A stretch of 64,000 nucleotides of DNA from the NCBI RefSeq assembly GCF_000960475.2, contig NZ_JZDQ02000011.1:62001-126000 (forward strand), written 5' to 3'. Below, in pieces: positions 54,534 through 64,000 of the stretch. The translations under genes were made by a program, and so were the position numbers. Each line of letters starts with the position of its first letter. Position 1 is the first letter of the stretch. The notes under the pieces were generated by a model, which was given only the letters and a program-made list of their open reading frames with translations, did no database searches and had not been told where the DNA came from. Source of the DNA: Nocardioides luteus. Lineage in GTDB: Bacteria; Actinomycetota; Actinomycetes; Propionibacteriales; Nocardioidaceae.

Positions 54534-55760
54534 ATGAGCGCGCCCCTACCTCGTCTTCGACTCGCCGTGGCTCTCGATGGCGCCGGGTGGCATCCGGCCG
54601 CCTGGCGAGAGCCGAACGCCCGGCCGGAAGATCTTCTGAAACCCGGCTACTGGGCCGGTCTCGTCCAGGAGGCCGAGACCGGCCTGCTGGACTTCGTCAC
54701 GATCGAGGACTCGCTCTCGATCCAGACCGACGCACCGTTCGGCACCGAGGACGACGATCGCACCGACCGCGTGCGCGGCCTGCTCGACGCCGTGCTGATC
54801 GCCTCCCGGATCGCGCCGCTGACCAGGCACATCGGCATCGTGCCGACCGTGGTCGTCACCCACACCGAGCCGTTCCATCTCAGCAAGGCGATCGCGACGC
54901 TGGACTACGTGAGCCGGGGCCGCGCCGGCGTACGCGTGCAGGTGGCGCCGCGGCCGCGCGACGCCGCGCTGTTCGGGCGACGCGAGTTCCCCGACATCTC
55001 GTACGCCGACCTGCGCTCGCCCGCGGGCGAGGGGCTGATCCGGGAGGCGTTCGCCGAGGCGGCCGACTACGTCGAGGTCCTGCGGCGGCTGTGGGACTCC
55101 TGGGAGGACGACGCCGAGATCCGTGACGTCGCGACCGGCCGGTTCGTCGACCGCGACAAGATCCACTACATCGACTTCGAGGGACTCCACTTCGACGTGA
55201 AGGGCCCCTCGATCACCCCGCGGCCGCCGCAGGGACAGCCGGTCGTGGCCGCTCTCGCCCACCGCGACCGGCCCTTCGAGCTGGTCGGCACCTCGGCCGA
55301 CGTCGGGTTCGTGACGCCGCGGACTCCGGCCGACATCGCCTCGATCACCGCCGAGATCCGGGCCGCGCAGGACGCCGCCGGGCGCGGCGAGGAGACCGTC
55401 CACGTCTTCGGCGACATCGTCGTCGTGCTCGACGAGACCGAGCAGGGCGCCCAGGACCGGCTGACCCGGCTGAACGAGGCGGCCGGGGCGGCGTACGAGT
55501 CCGACGCGCTGATCTTCGCCGGCACCCCCGCGGGTCTGGCCGACCTGCTGGCCACCTGGCACGCCGCGGGCCTCTCCGGGTTCCGGCTGCGGCCGGCGGT
55601 GCTCCCCGACGACCTGCGCCGGATCACGCAGAAGCTCGTGCCCGAGCTGCAGCGGCGGGGGCTCTTCCACGACGCGTACGCCGGGACGACCCTGCGGGGC
55701 GCGCTCGGTCTGCCGCGTCCCATCAGCCGCTACGCCACCACCGAGGGGACGCCCGCATGA
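54534..55760 (+). CDS. Luciferase-like (LLM class) flavin-dependent monooxygenase 1
   Basis: The 408-residue bacterial-luciferase-fold protein has LRLAVALDGAGWHPAAW as first strand, LLDFVTIEDSLS, RIAPLTRHIGIVPTVVVTHTEPFHLSKAIATLDYVSRGRAGVRVQVAP and C-terminal RGLFHDAYAGTTLRG. ATG 54534 is preferred to TTG 54528. First of four overlapping LLM genes (ATGA into the next). Such groups (NtaA/SsuD/DszA-like) usually oxidise sulfur or nitrogen compounds using reduced flavin made elsewhere. Substrate unknown. Confidence 0.85.
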   Translation: MSAPLPRLRLAVALDGAGWHPAAWREPNARPEDLLKPGYWAGLVQEAETGLLDFVTIEDSLSIQTDAPFGTEDDDRTDRVRGLLDAVLIASRIAPLTRHIGIVPTVVVTHTEPFHLSKAIATLDYVSRGRAGVRVQVAPRPRDAALFGRREFPDISYADLRSPAGEGLIREAFAEAADYVEVLRRLWDSWEDDAEIRDVATGRFVDRDKIHYIDFEGLHFDVKGPSITPRPPQGQPVVAALAHRDRPFELVGTSADVGFVTPRTPADIASITAEIRAAQDAAGRGEETVHVFGDIVVVLDETEQGAQDRLTRLNEAAGAAYESDALIFAGTPAGLADLLATWHAAGLSGFRLRPAVLPDDLRRITQKLVPELQRRGLFHDAYAGTTLRGALGLPRPISRYATTEGTPA

Positions 55761-57124
55761 GCACCGTGCGCAACGATGACAAGCCGAAGAAGCAGATCCA
55801 CCTCGCCGCCCACTTCCCCGGCGTCAACAACACCACCGTGTGGAGCGACCCGGCCTCGGGCAGCCACATCGAGTTCGACTCGTTCGTCGAGTTCGCGCAG
55901 ATCGCCGAGCGCGGCCTGTTCGACTTCATGTTCCTCGCCGAGGGGCTGCGGCTGCGCGAGCAGGCCGGGCAGATCTACGACCTCGACGTGGTCGGGCGGC
56001 CGGACACGTTCACCATCCTGGCCGCGCTCGCCGCGGTCACCGAGCGCCTCGGGCTGACCGGCACGATCAACTCGACGTTCAACGAGCCCTACGAGGTCGC
56101 CCGCCAGTTCGCGAGCCTCGACCACCTCTCCGACGGCCGGGCCGCGTGGAACGTGGTCACCTCCTGGGACGCGTTCACCGGGGAGAACTTCCGCCGCGGC
56201 GGCTATCTGCCGCAGGACCAGCGCTACGAGCGGGCCCGGACCTTCCTCGACGCCGCGACCCGGCTGTGGGACACCTGGAAGGGCGACGAGATCCTCGCCG
56301 ACAAGGCCTCCGGAGAGTTCCTGTCGACACCGGCCGCGGGGACCTTCGAGCATCAGGACAGCCAGTTCGACATCAGTGGCCGGTTCAACGTCCCGCGCAG
56401 CCCGCAGGGCCGCCCGGTGATCTTCCAGGCCGGCGACTCCGAGGAGGGCCGCGACTTCGCCGCCGCCAAGGCCGACGCGATCTTCTCCCGGCACAGCCAC
56501 CTCGAGGACGGCCAGCGCTTCTACACCGACGTGAAGGGCCGGCTGGAGAGGTTCGGCCGTCGCCACGAGGACCTGCTGATCCTGCCCGCGGCCACCTTCG
56601 TGCTGGCCGACACCGACGCCGAGGCCGTGGAGCTGGCCCGGGAGATCCGCCTTCAGCAGGTCTCGCCCGCGACCGCGATCAAGCTGCTCGAGCAGCTGTG
56701 GAACCGCGACCTCTCCGACCACGACCCCGACGGCCCGCTGCCCACCGTCGACCCGTCCGAGAACGACGACCTGATCGCGAAGGGCCGCGCCAGCGCCCGT
56801 TCGCACGGCGACCGGCTCGAGCAGGCCGAGCGCTGGCGGGAGGTGTCGCGCGCCAAGGGGCTGAGCACCCGCGAGACGATCGTCGAGGTCACCGGCCGGC
56901 AGAGCTTCATCGGCTCGGCGGAGACGATCGCGTCCACCATCGACGACTTCGTCCAGGCCGACGCCGCCGACGGCTACATCCTGGTCCCCCACATCACCCC
57001 CGGCGGGCTGGCGCCCTTCGTCGACCACGTGGTGCCGCTGCTCCAGGAGCGCGGCGTCTTCCGCACCGCCTACGAAGGGGCCACGCTCCGCGAGAACCTC
57101 GGGCTGCGGGAGCCGGGGCAGTGA
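55757..57124 (+). CDS. NtaA/SnaA/DszA-type FMN-dependent monooxygenase (LLM 2)
   Basis: The 455-residue protein is the size of the NtaA/DszA branch. It has IHLAAHFPGVNNTTVWSDP, FAQIAERGLFDFMFLAEGL, GTINSTFNEPYEVARQFASLDHLSDGRAAWNVVTS, PQGRPVIFQAGDSEEGRDFA and the end FRTAYEGATLRENLGL. ATG 55757 overlaps the LLM 1 stop (ATGA) and the stop overlaps LLM 3 (GTGA). It oxidises a small organic compound with FMNH2. Relatives act on nitrilotriacetate, sulfones and xenobiotics. Confidence 0.88.
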   Translation: MSTVRNDDKPKKQIHLAAHFPGVNNTTVWSDPASGSHIEFDSFVEFAQIAERGLFDFMFLAEGLRLREQAGQIYDLDVVGRPDTFTILAALAAVTERLGLTGTINSTFNEPYEVARQFASLDHLSDGRAAWNVVTSWDAFTGENFRRGGYLPQDQRYERARTFLDAATRLWDTWKGDEILADKASGEFLSTPAAGTFEHQDSQFDISGRFNVPRSPQGRPVIFQAGDSEEGRDFAAAKADAIFSRHSHLEDGQRFYTDVKGRLERFGRRHEDLLILPAATFVLADTDAEAVELAREIRLQQVSPATAIKLLEQLWNRDLSDHDPDGPLPTVDPSENDDLIAKGRASARSHGDRLEQAERWREVSRAKGLSTRETIVEVTGRQSFIGSAETIASTIDDFVQADAADGYILVPHITPGGLAPFVDHVVPLLQERGVFRTAYEGATLRENLGLREPGQ

Positions 57125-58191
57125 GGTTCCTGGCGATCACGCTCATCGTCCACCGGCCCGATCCGGTGACGGGGCAGCAGAAGTCGACGTACGAGAGGTT
57201 CCGGGAGGTCGTCGCCAACGCGGTCCTCGCCGAGGAGCTGGGGTTCGACGGGTTCGGGGTCGGCGAGCGGCACGAGCGGCCGTTCATCTCCTCCTCCCCG
57301 ACCGTGGTCCTCTCCCACCTCGCCGCACGCACCGAGCGGATCCGCCTCTTCACCGCGGTGACCACGCTGGCGCTGCTCGACCCGGTGCGGGCCTACGAGG
57401 ACTACGCCACCCTCGACCACCTCTCCGACGGCCGGCTCGAGCTGATCATCGGCAAGGGCAACGGCTCCGCGCAGCGTGACCTGTTCCAGGTGACGCCGGA
57501 GGACCAGTGGGACCGGAACGCCGAGTCGTACGAGATCTTCCGGAAGCTGTGGCGGCAGGACCGAGTCACGGCGACCCCGAGGTTCCGGCCCGAGCTGGTC
57601 GAGGCCGAGGTCTGGCCGCGGCCGCTCCAGCAGCCGGTGCGGGTCTGGCACGGGAGCGCCACCTCGAAGGAGTCCGTCGACCTGGCCGCCCGCTACGGCG
57701 ACCCGCTCTTCTCCGCCAACGTCACCAACCCGATCGAGCCCTACGGCGAGCTCGTCGACCACTACCGCGAGCGCTGGACCGCCTACGGCCACGACCCCGC
57801 CGACATCGCGATCGGCGCCGGAACGGCAGGGTTGTTCGTGGCACCGACCAGCCAGGAGGCGTACGCCGCCTATCGCCCGGTCTTCGAGGGCCAGCTCGCC
57901 TTCCAGGCGAGCGTCGGGCTCGAGCCGGTCTTCCCGACCCTGGAGGACTTCGTCGAACGCTCCTCGGCACTGGTCGGGTCGCCGCAGCAGGTGGTCGAGA
58001 AGATCCACCGCTACCACGAGCGCTTCGGCCACCAGGTCGTCCACGTCCATGCCGATGCCAGCGGCCTGTCCGAGCAGCAGCATCGCGACAGCCTGGAGCT
58101 CTTCGCGACTGAGGTGGCCGCCCCGCTGCGTACCGCCCTCCCCGACCCGCCCTGGGGCTGGGGCTCCCCCACGAACGGAGCGAATCCATGA
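57121..58191 (+). CDS. LLM class flavin-dependent monooxygenase 3
   Basis: The 356-residue luciferase-like protein has FLAITLIVHRPDP, LAEELGFDGFGVGERHERPFISSSPTVVLSHLAARTERIRLFTAVTTL, DPVRAYEDYATLDHLSDGRLELIIGKGN and ALVGSPQQVVEKIHRYHE. This layout is closer to the alkanal monooxygenase alpha-like branch. GTG 57121 overlaps LLM 2 (GTGA) and the stop overlaps LLM 4 (ATGA). Confidence 0.85.
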   Translation: MRFLAITLIVHRPDPVTGQQKSTYERFREVVANAVLAEELGFDGFGVGERHERPFISSSPTVVLSHLAARTERIRLFTAVTTLALLDPVRAYEDYATLDHLSDGRLELIIGKGNGSAQRDLFQVTPEDQWDRNAESYEIFRKLWRQDRVTATPRFRPELVEAEVWPRPLQQPVRVWHGSATSKESVDLAARYGDPLFSANVTNPIEPYGELVDHYRERWTAYGHDPADIAIGAGTAGLFVAPTSQEAYAAYRPVFEGQLAFQASVGLEPVFPTLEDFVERSSALVGSPQQVVEKIHRYHERFGHQVVHVHADASGLSEQQHRDSLELFATEVAAPLRTALPDPPWGWGSPTNGANP

Positions 58192-59315
58192 GCCACACAC
58201 CCCTGTCCGTCCTCGATCTCGTGCCCGTGCCGTCCGGTGCCTCCGGAGCGGACGCTCTGCGCAACGCCGTCTCGCTCGCGCAGGCGACCGAGTCGTTCGG
58301 CTACCACCGCTACTGGGTCGCCGAGCACCACCTCAACCCCGGTGTCGCCGGCACCTCGCCGGCGGTCGTGCTGGCGCTGCTGGGCAGCGCCACCTCGACG
58401 ATCCGGATCGGCTCCGGCGCGGTGCTGATGGGGCACCGGACGGCGTTGTCGACGATCGAGGAGTTCGGGCTGCTCGACGCCGCCTTCCCGGGCCGGATCG
58501 ACCTCGGCCTGGGACGCTCCGGCGGCAGGCCGGGAGCTGCGGCTCCGGTGGGCGTACCGGTCGAGCTGGTCGACGGACGCACGCCGGAAGGGCTCCTCGT
58601 CCCGCCGAAGTTCGACCCCAGCGGGCTGCTCGGGTCACCGCGGTTCCGGCTCCAGAAGGAGCTCCTGCAGCTGCCCGGCGCGACCGCGGCCGACTACGGC
58701 GAGCAGATCGACACCATCCTCGCCTTCATCGACGGCACCTACCGCGACGCCGCCGGCACCCCGGCGCGGGTCGTACCCGGCGAGGGCGCGGAGCTCGAGC
58801 TGTGGGTGCTCGGCAGCAGCGGCGGCGAGAGCGCCGAGGCGGCCGGGAAGCGGGGACTCCGGTTCGCGACGAACTATCACGTCAACCCCTCCGGCGTCCT
58901 GGAGGCGGCCCACTCCTACCGCACCGCCTTCGCGCCCTCCGACACCCTCACCGCACCCCACGTTGCCGTCTCCGCCGACGTGGTGGTGGCCGAGACCGAG
59001 GAGGAGGCCCGCGAGCTCGCCACCGGCTACGGCCTCTGGGTCCGCTCCATCCGCACCGCCGAGGGCGCCATCCCGTTCCCGACGCCCGACGAGGCCCGCG
59101 CGTGGACGTGGACCGAGGAGGACCGGGCGCTCGTGCAGGACCGCCTCGACACGCAGTTCGTCGGCACCGCTGCACAGGTCGCCGACCAGCTGGAGATCCT
59201 CCAGCGCGCGGTCGAGGCGGACGAGCTGGTCATCACGACCATCACCCACGACCACGCCGACCGCGTCCGCTCCTACGAGCTGCTCGCGGCCGAGTGGGCC
59301 CGCCGCGGTCGCTAG
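58188..59315 (+). CDS. LLM class flavin-dependent oxidoreductase 4 (MsnO8-like)
   Basis: The 375-residue protein has PLSVLDLVPVPSGAS, YHRYWVAEHHLNPGVAGTSP, RIGSGAVLMGHRTALSTIEEFGLLDAAFPGRIDLGLGRSG and a long insertion (about 125-210) before ELWVLGSSGGESA. This is the layout of the MsnO8-like LLM group. It is last in the four-gene set and is followed at once by an imperfect 41-bp hairpin. Confidence 0.85.
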   Translation: MSHTPLSVLDLVPVPSGASGADALRNAVSLAQATESFGYHRYWVAEHHLNPGVAGTSPAVVLALLGSATSTIRIGSGAVLMGHRTALSTIEEFGLLDAAFPGRIDLGLGRSGGRPGAAAPVGVPVELVDGRTPEGLLVPPKFDPSGLLGSPRFRLQKELLQLPGATAADYGEQIDTILAFIDGTYRDAAGTPARVVPGEGAELELWVLGSSGGESAEAAGKRGLRFATNYHVNPSGVLEAAHSYRTAFAPSDTLTAPHVAVSADVVVAETEEEARELATGYGLWVRSIRTAEGAIPFPTPDEARAWTWTEEDRALVQDRLDTQFVGTAAQVADQLEILQRAVEADELVITTITHDHADRVRSYELLAAEWARRGR

Positions 59316-59405
59316 ATGCTGACCGAGTTACCTCGGTAGGGCATCACTTGCTTCGTCGAACTCCACGAATGAAGTGATCGCCCACCGAGGTACCTCGGCC
59401 AACAT
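59316..59405. terminator. Imperfect 41-bp hairpin between convergent operons
   Basis: Arms 59316-59356 and 59365-59405 match in 33 of 41 positions, with an 8-nt loop. Each arm contains a nested TACCTCGGTA-like dyad. It begins immediately after the LLM 4 stop and ends 16 bp before the DUF1684 stop, so it can serve both transcripts. Confidence 0.65.
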
Positions 59406-59420
59406 TCGGCCGATCGGCCC

Positions 59421-60209
59421 TTACGGCAGCTTCTCCCCCGCCTCGACCGCCACCGGCAGCCGGTTGCCGGCCGGCGGGAGCGGGCAGGTGGCGTGGTCGG
59501 TGTAGGCGCACGGCAGGTTGGTCGCGCGGTTGAAGTCCACGATCACGTTGCCGTCCAGGTCGGGCGCGTCGACGGAGAGCGACCGGTTGGCGGCGTACGT
59601 CGTCCTCCCCGAGGTCTGGTCGACGAACAGCACGTGCAGGGAGCCGGGCGCGAAGCCGGGGAACGCGATGAGGCTGTGCACGGCACCGCCCACCTCGAAC
59701 TCGATCTCGCCCACCGCCTCGTAGACGTGCTCGAGGCCGTCGACGACCGAGCCGACGGTGGTCGGCACCGGCGTGTCGTAGGCGACGAAGCGCCCGGGAA
59801 CGGCCCACCTCGGGTCCGGCGCGTAGGCCTCGGTGCCGCGGTAGCCGACCAGGACCGGGTTGTCGGGGTGGCGCGGCCGGATGATGTCGTTGCCGCCGCG
59901 CTTGGCGATCTCGACGACCGCGTCGCCGAACGCGGCGGTGACCCCGCCGCGCTCGTCGATCACGCCGAACGAGTGCCGGCCGGTGACCTCGACGCCGTCG
60001 ACGATCAGGGACTCACCCGGGGCCAGCGAGACCACGATGCCCTCGGGGCCGGTCGACCAGGCGCCCGGGACGTCGTCGTACGTCTCCGGCTCCTCGGTGA
60101 GCCAGCGGATCGAGGTGATGGCGAGGAATCCGTGCGCCGAGGCGCGCTTCTTCTCGTGCTCCTCGTGCCACGTCGCCCAGTCCTGGGTGAAGGTGTCGGT
60201 GACGGTCAT
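59421..60209 (-). CDS. DUF1684 family protein
   Basis: The 262-residue soluble protein has an N-terminal WHEEHEKKRASAHGFLAITSIRWL, a middle domain with PDPRWAVPGRFVAYD, and the DUF1684 ending VDFNRATNLPCAYTDHATCPLPPAGNRLPVAVEAGEKLP, which holds the conserved Cys pair. ATG 60209 follows GAGGAA. It is last in a minus-strand operon with an ABC importer. Family function is unknown: the gene may handle the imported substrate. Confidence 0.85.
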   Translation of the reverse strand: MTVTDTFTQDWATWHEEHEKKRASAHGFLAITSIRWLTEEPETYDDVPGAWSTGPEGIVVSLAPGESLIVDGVEVTGRHSFGVIDERGGVTAAFGDAVVEIAKRGGNDIIRPRHPDNPVLVGYRGTEAYAPDPRWAVPGRFVAYDTPVPTTVGSVVDGLEHVYEAVGEIEFEVGGAVHSLIAFPGFAPGSLHVLFVDQTSGRTTYAANRSLSVDAPDLDGNVIVDFNRATNLPCAYTDHATCPLPPAGNRLPVAVEAGEKLP

Positions 60210-60226
60210 AGTTCCTCCCGGAAGGT

Positions 60227-61180
60227 TCAGAATGCCGGCTTCGGATTGAACTCCGACTTGTCCAGCTTTATGTCGGAAACGTCCCACTTCGTGAAGATCT
60301 TGTTGTACGTCCCGTCGGCGATGAGCGCGTTGATGGCGTCGACGATCACCGGCGCCAGCGGCGACTTCTTGGCGACGACGAAGCCGACGTCGGTGAGGCT
60401 GAGCTCGCCGAGGTACTTCAGACCGGGCTGGTGGGAGACCAGGTACTTCAGCGACAGGGTCGGACCGAAGTAGAGGTCGGTCTTGCCGTTCTGCAGGCCG
60501 AGCAGGATCGCGGCGTTGTCCTTGAAGTAGTCCACCTCGTAGGCCTTCTTGCCGGCCTTCTCGCACTCGGCGGCGCCGTCCTCGAGGATCTGCTGGAAGC
60601 TGGAGCCGGGCGAGGTCGCCACGGTGTGGCCGCAGATGTCGGTCAGCGTCTTCACCTGGTCGAGGTCGCCGTCCTCACGGGAGACGAACGACTGCCCGTC
60701 GAGCAGGTAGGTGGCGTAGTCGACCACCTCGAGCCGCTCGGAGGTGACCGCGAAGTTGGCCTGGCCGACGTCGTACTTCCCGCTCTGGGCGCCCGGCACG
60801 ATCGTCTCGAAGCTGCCGAACTCCGTCTTCCAGGTCACCCCGAGCTTGGCCGCGACCGCGTTGCGCAGGTCGATGTCGAGACCGATCTGCTCCCCGGCCT
60901 GGTCCGAGCCGCCGTGCGGGAGCCCCTGCTCACCGGTGGCCTCGGTGGTGCCGAGGACGAGCGTCTTGGACTTCTGTACGTCGGCGGGCAGCCGCTTCGT
61001 CAGGGCCGGGTCCGCCTGGACGCCCGAGACGACGTCCTGGGTCGGGATCGCGGCCGGTTCGGCGGAGGCCGAGCCGTCGGCCCCGATGCCACGCTCGGCG
61101 TCGCTGAGCGTGTCCGAGGCGTTGCCGCAGCCGGCGAGGGCGAGGGCCGCAAGGGCGGCCAGGACGAGCTTGAGCTTCAT
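60227..61180 (-). CDS. Polar amino-acid type ABC substrate-binding lipoprotein
   Basis: The 317-residue lipoprotein has a signal with lipobox ALAGCG near residues 12-17. It has an SBP family 3 fold: GLDIDLRNAVAAKLGVTWK, SGKYDVGQANFAVTSERLEVVDYATYL, VATSPGSSFQQIL and GKTDLYFGPTLSLKYL. It precedes DUF1684 by 17 bp and follows the ATPase and permease. Ligand unresolved: sulfur amino acids are one option given the monooxygenases opposite. Confidence 0.88.
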   Translation of the reverse strand: MKLKLVLAALAALALAGCGNASDTLSDAERGIGADGSASAEPAAIPTQDVVSGVQADPALTKRLPADVQKSKTLVLGTTEATGEQGLPHGGSDQAGEQIGLDIDLRNAVAAKLGVTWKTEFGSFETIVPGAQSGKYDVGQANFAVTSERLEVVDYATYLLDGQSFVSREDGDLDQVKTLTDICGHTVATSPGSSFQQILEDGAAECEKAGKKAYEVDYFKDNAAILLGLQNGKTDLYFGPTLSLKYLVSHQPGLKYLGELSLTDVGFVVAKKSPLAPVIVDAINALIADGTYNKIFTKWDVSDIKLDKSEFNPKPAF

Positions 61181-61200
61181 CTGAGTTCCTTGTCTGGGGG

Positions 61201-61962
61201 TCACAACACAGCGGAGAGGAACGCCCGAGCGCGCTCGTGGGTGGGAGAGACGAGTACGTCGCCGGGCGGCCCGGCCTCGACCAGCCGGCCGTCGTCGAGG
61301 AAGACGACCTGGTCGGCGACCTCGCGCGCGAAGCCGATCTCGTGGGTGACCACGATCATCGTCATCCCGGTCCGGGCGAGGTCCTTCATCACGCCGAGCA
61401 CCTCGCCGACCATCTCCGGGTCGAGCGCGGAGGTCGGCTCGTCGAAGAGCATCAGCTCGGGCTCGACCGCGAGCGCGCGGGCGATCGCCACCCGCTGCTG
61501 CTGGCCGCCCGACATCTGTCGCGGGTAGGAGCGCTCCTTGTCGGCCAGGCCGACCCGGTCGAGCAGCTCGCGCCCGCGCGTCTCGGCCGCCCGGCGGCGT
61601 ACGCCTGCGGCCAGCTGGCCCTCCAGGACGTTCTCGAGGGCGGTCTTGTGCGGGAACAGGTTGAACTGCTGGAAGACCATCCCGATCCGGCTGCGCTGGC
61701 GGGTGACCGCCCGGTCGGAGAGCTCCCGCAGCTGGGCTCCCTCGCGGCGGTAGCCGATGATCTCGCCGTCCACCTCGACGAAGCCGGCGTCGGGCTTCTC
61801 CAGGTGGTTGACCGTACGCAGCAAGGTGGACTTCCCCGACCCCGACGGCCCCAGGACGACCGCCACCGAGCCCCGGGCGACGTCGAGGTCGATGCCGTCG
61901 AGGACGGTGTTGGCGCCGAACTGCTTGCTCAGGCCTCGAACACGCACCAACGGCTCGCTCAT
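61201..61962 (-). CDS. Polar amino-acid type ABC ATP-binding protein
   Basis: The 253-residue GlnQ-like ATPase has Walker [10 protein letters not shown] (~38-46), Q-loop FQQFNLFPH, signature [15 protein letters not shown], Walker [15 protein letters not shown] and H-loop [12 protein letters not shown] 61962 shares one base with the permease stop (TGATG). Confidence 0.92.
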   Translation of the reverse strand: MSEPLVRVRGLSKQFGANTVLDGIDLDVARGSVAVVLGPSGSGKSTLLRTVNHLEKPDAGFVEVDGEIIGYRREGAQLRELSDRAVTRQRSRIGMVFQQFNLFPHKTALENVLEGQLAAGVRRRAAETRGRELLDRVGLADKERSYPRQMSGGQQQRVAIARALAVEPELMLFDEPTSALDPEMVGEVLGVMKDLARTGMTMIVVTHEIGFAREVADQVVFLDDGRLVEAGPPGDVLVSPTHERARAFLSAVL

Positions 61963-62930
61963 CAGATCACCTCCACGTCTCGACGGGGACTCGACCGTGG
62001 GACGAGCGGCAGCTGGCCGCGCCACAGCCGCCAGAACCCGGTGCGCGCGCCCTTGCCGCGGGCGTAGTAGCGCTCCACGAAGAACTGGATCGTCGACAGG
62101 ACCGTGACCAGGATCAGGTACCAGATCGTGGCGACCAGCAGCAGCGGGATGACCAGGTAGTTCTGCGCGTAGATCAGCTGCACCGAGTAGAGCAGGTCCT
62201 GCACCGCGATCACCGAGACGATCGAGGTGCCCTTGAGCAGCCCGATCAGCAGGTTGCCGGAGGCCGGGATGATCGCCGGCATCGCCTGCGGCAGCACGAT
62301 CCGCCAGAAGATCCGGGCCTTGGACAGGCCGAGCGCCTTGGCCGCCTCGCTCTGACCCGCCTCGACCGAGACCAGGCCACCGCGGATGATCTCGGCGGCG
62401 AAGGCGGCGATGTCGAAGGTGAGCCCGACGAAGGCCGCGAGCAGGCCGCTGAACAGATGGGCCGTCTCGATGGTGACGAACGGTTCCAGGAACGGGATGC
62501 CCAGGCTGATCTGCGGATACAGCGAGGCCATCTGGAACCAGAAGAGCAGCTGCAGCAACGGCGGCACGCTCCGGAAGAACCAGATGTAGACCGCGCTGAC
62601 CGAGCTCAGCACCGGGTTGGTGGAGAGCCGCATGACGGCGAGCACGATGCCGAGCAGGTAGGAGCTGATCAGCACCGCCGCGGTCAGCCAGAGGGTGAGC
62701 ACCAGCCCGTCGAGGATCGAGGGGCGCAGGAAGAACGCGCCGACCACGTCCCAGTGGTAGCGCGGGTTCGTCACCAGGCTCTTCACGATCCCGGCGACGA
62801 CCAGCAGCGCGAGCGCTGCTGAGATCCACTGGCCCGGCTTGCGGCGCGCGACGAGCCTGGCACCGAGGAGCTGCTCGTCGCCATCACGAGCGAGCAGGGT
62901 GTGGCGACGTACGGCCTCATCAACACTCAT
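61962..62930 (-). CDS. Polar amino-acid type ABC permease
   Basis: The 322-residue permease has an N-terminal extension with one helix ([19 protein letters not shown]). The core has about five helices, with the EAA loop [34 protein letters not shown] near residues 190-225, as in HisMQ/GlnP. ATG 62930 (MSVDEA) is preferred to GTG 62942. First gene of the operon. Confidence 0.9.
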   Translation of the reverse strand: MSVDEAVRRHTLLARDGDEQLLGARLVARRKPGQWISAALALLVVAGIVKSLVTNPRYHWDVVGAFFLRPSILDGLVLTLWLTAAVLISSYLLGIVLAVMRLSTNPVLSSVSAVYIWFFRSVPPLLQLLFWFQMASLYPQISLGIPFLEPFVTIETAHLFSGLLAAFVGLTFDIAAFAAEIIRGGLVSVEAGQSEAAKALGLSKARIFWRIVLPQAMPAIIPASGNLLIGLLKGTSIVSVIAVQDLLYSVQLIYAQNYLVIPLLLVATIWYLILVTVLSTIQFFVERYYARGKGARTGFWRLWRGQLPLVPRSSPRRDVEVI

Positions 62931-63018
62931 GCGCGCGACCACCCCTATATGTCGAGTAACTTGCTCAACATTCTAGCCGTCATGCGCGGATCCGGACGGG
63001 GCATCCGGAAAATGGGAC

Positions 63019-63047
63019 GAGCCCCGAACCCAACGGGTTCGGGGCTC
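63019..63047 (-). terminator. guaB terminator hairpin
   Basis: Arms 63019-63031 and 63035-63047 pair over 13 bp around a 3-nt loop, 15 bp after the guaB stop on the minus strand. A short T-rich run (ATTTTCC) follows the stem in that direction. Confidence 0.85.
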
Positions 63048-63061
63048 GACGCGCTCGAGGC

Positions 63062-64000
<939 letters not shown>

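Overview
The window is GC-rich, densely coded actinobacterial chromosome. Nocardioidaceae (Nocardioides-like) is my best guess. The reasons are very high GC, GTG/ATG starts nested in upstream stop codons (GTGA, ATGA, TGATG), the guaA / ChoD-type oxidase / guaB3 / guaB order also known from mycobacteria, and a 6C-type small RNA beside guaA. No rRNA, tRNA, CRISPR, IS element or replication origin is visible.

Layout. (1) 1-2,878: a partial VOC protein, a small coupled leader/ORF pair, an adenosine-deaminase-family enzyme and an alpha/beta hydrolase. (2) 2,955-14,178: an island of visibly lower GC with a 2,229-residue secreted RHS/YD-repeat polymorphic toxin. Its C-terminus looks like a YwqJ-type deaminase, and its stop overlaps the start of a putative immunity gene. 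A 1,245-residue secreted partner is divergently transcribed. (3) 14,398-21,340: a pyroglutamate (PxpA) operon with a fused PxpB-PxpC, a biotin carboxylase-BCCP fusion, a DUF1445 protein and an NRAMP-like transporter, under a divergent GntR regulator. (4) 21,441-25,732: a small DoxX-like membrane protein, a udgX/DUF3140 pair, a conserved hypothetical protein, guaA and the 6C RNA. (5) 25,833-34,982: ChoD-type GMC oxidoreductase, succinic semialdehyde dehydrogenase, a GNAT-like protein, glpD, then a probable muropeptide-recycling operon (NlpC/P60, dipeptide epimerase, cytosolic class A beta-lactamase-like protein, degenerate SDR). (6) 35,074-41,266: a branched-chain amino-acid type ABC operon with a divergent PucR-type regulator. 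(7) 41,354-49,054: an eight-gene operon with three acyl-CoA dehydrogenases, an APH-like kinase, a HAD phosphatase, a quinone oxidoreductase and two SDRs. HAD-APH-ACAD occur in the domain order of animal ACAD10. (8) 49,055-50,712: an unusual array of phased 21-bp repeats, then guaB3. (9) 50,772-62,930: DUF3224/AraC pair, MmyB-like regulator/MFS pair, four consecutive luciferase-like monooxygenases, and a polar amino-acid type ABC transporter with a DUF1684 protein. (10) 63,062-end: the C-terminal part of guaB.

The most notable non-coding features are long, mostly perfect hairpins of unrelated sequence at gene ends, a double-hairpin insertion in frame inside the dipeptide epimerase gene, and the 21-bp repeats at 49.2-49.6 kb with related units at 41.3 kb. 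All assignments are from reading the sequence. No database search was run.
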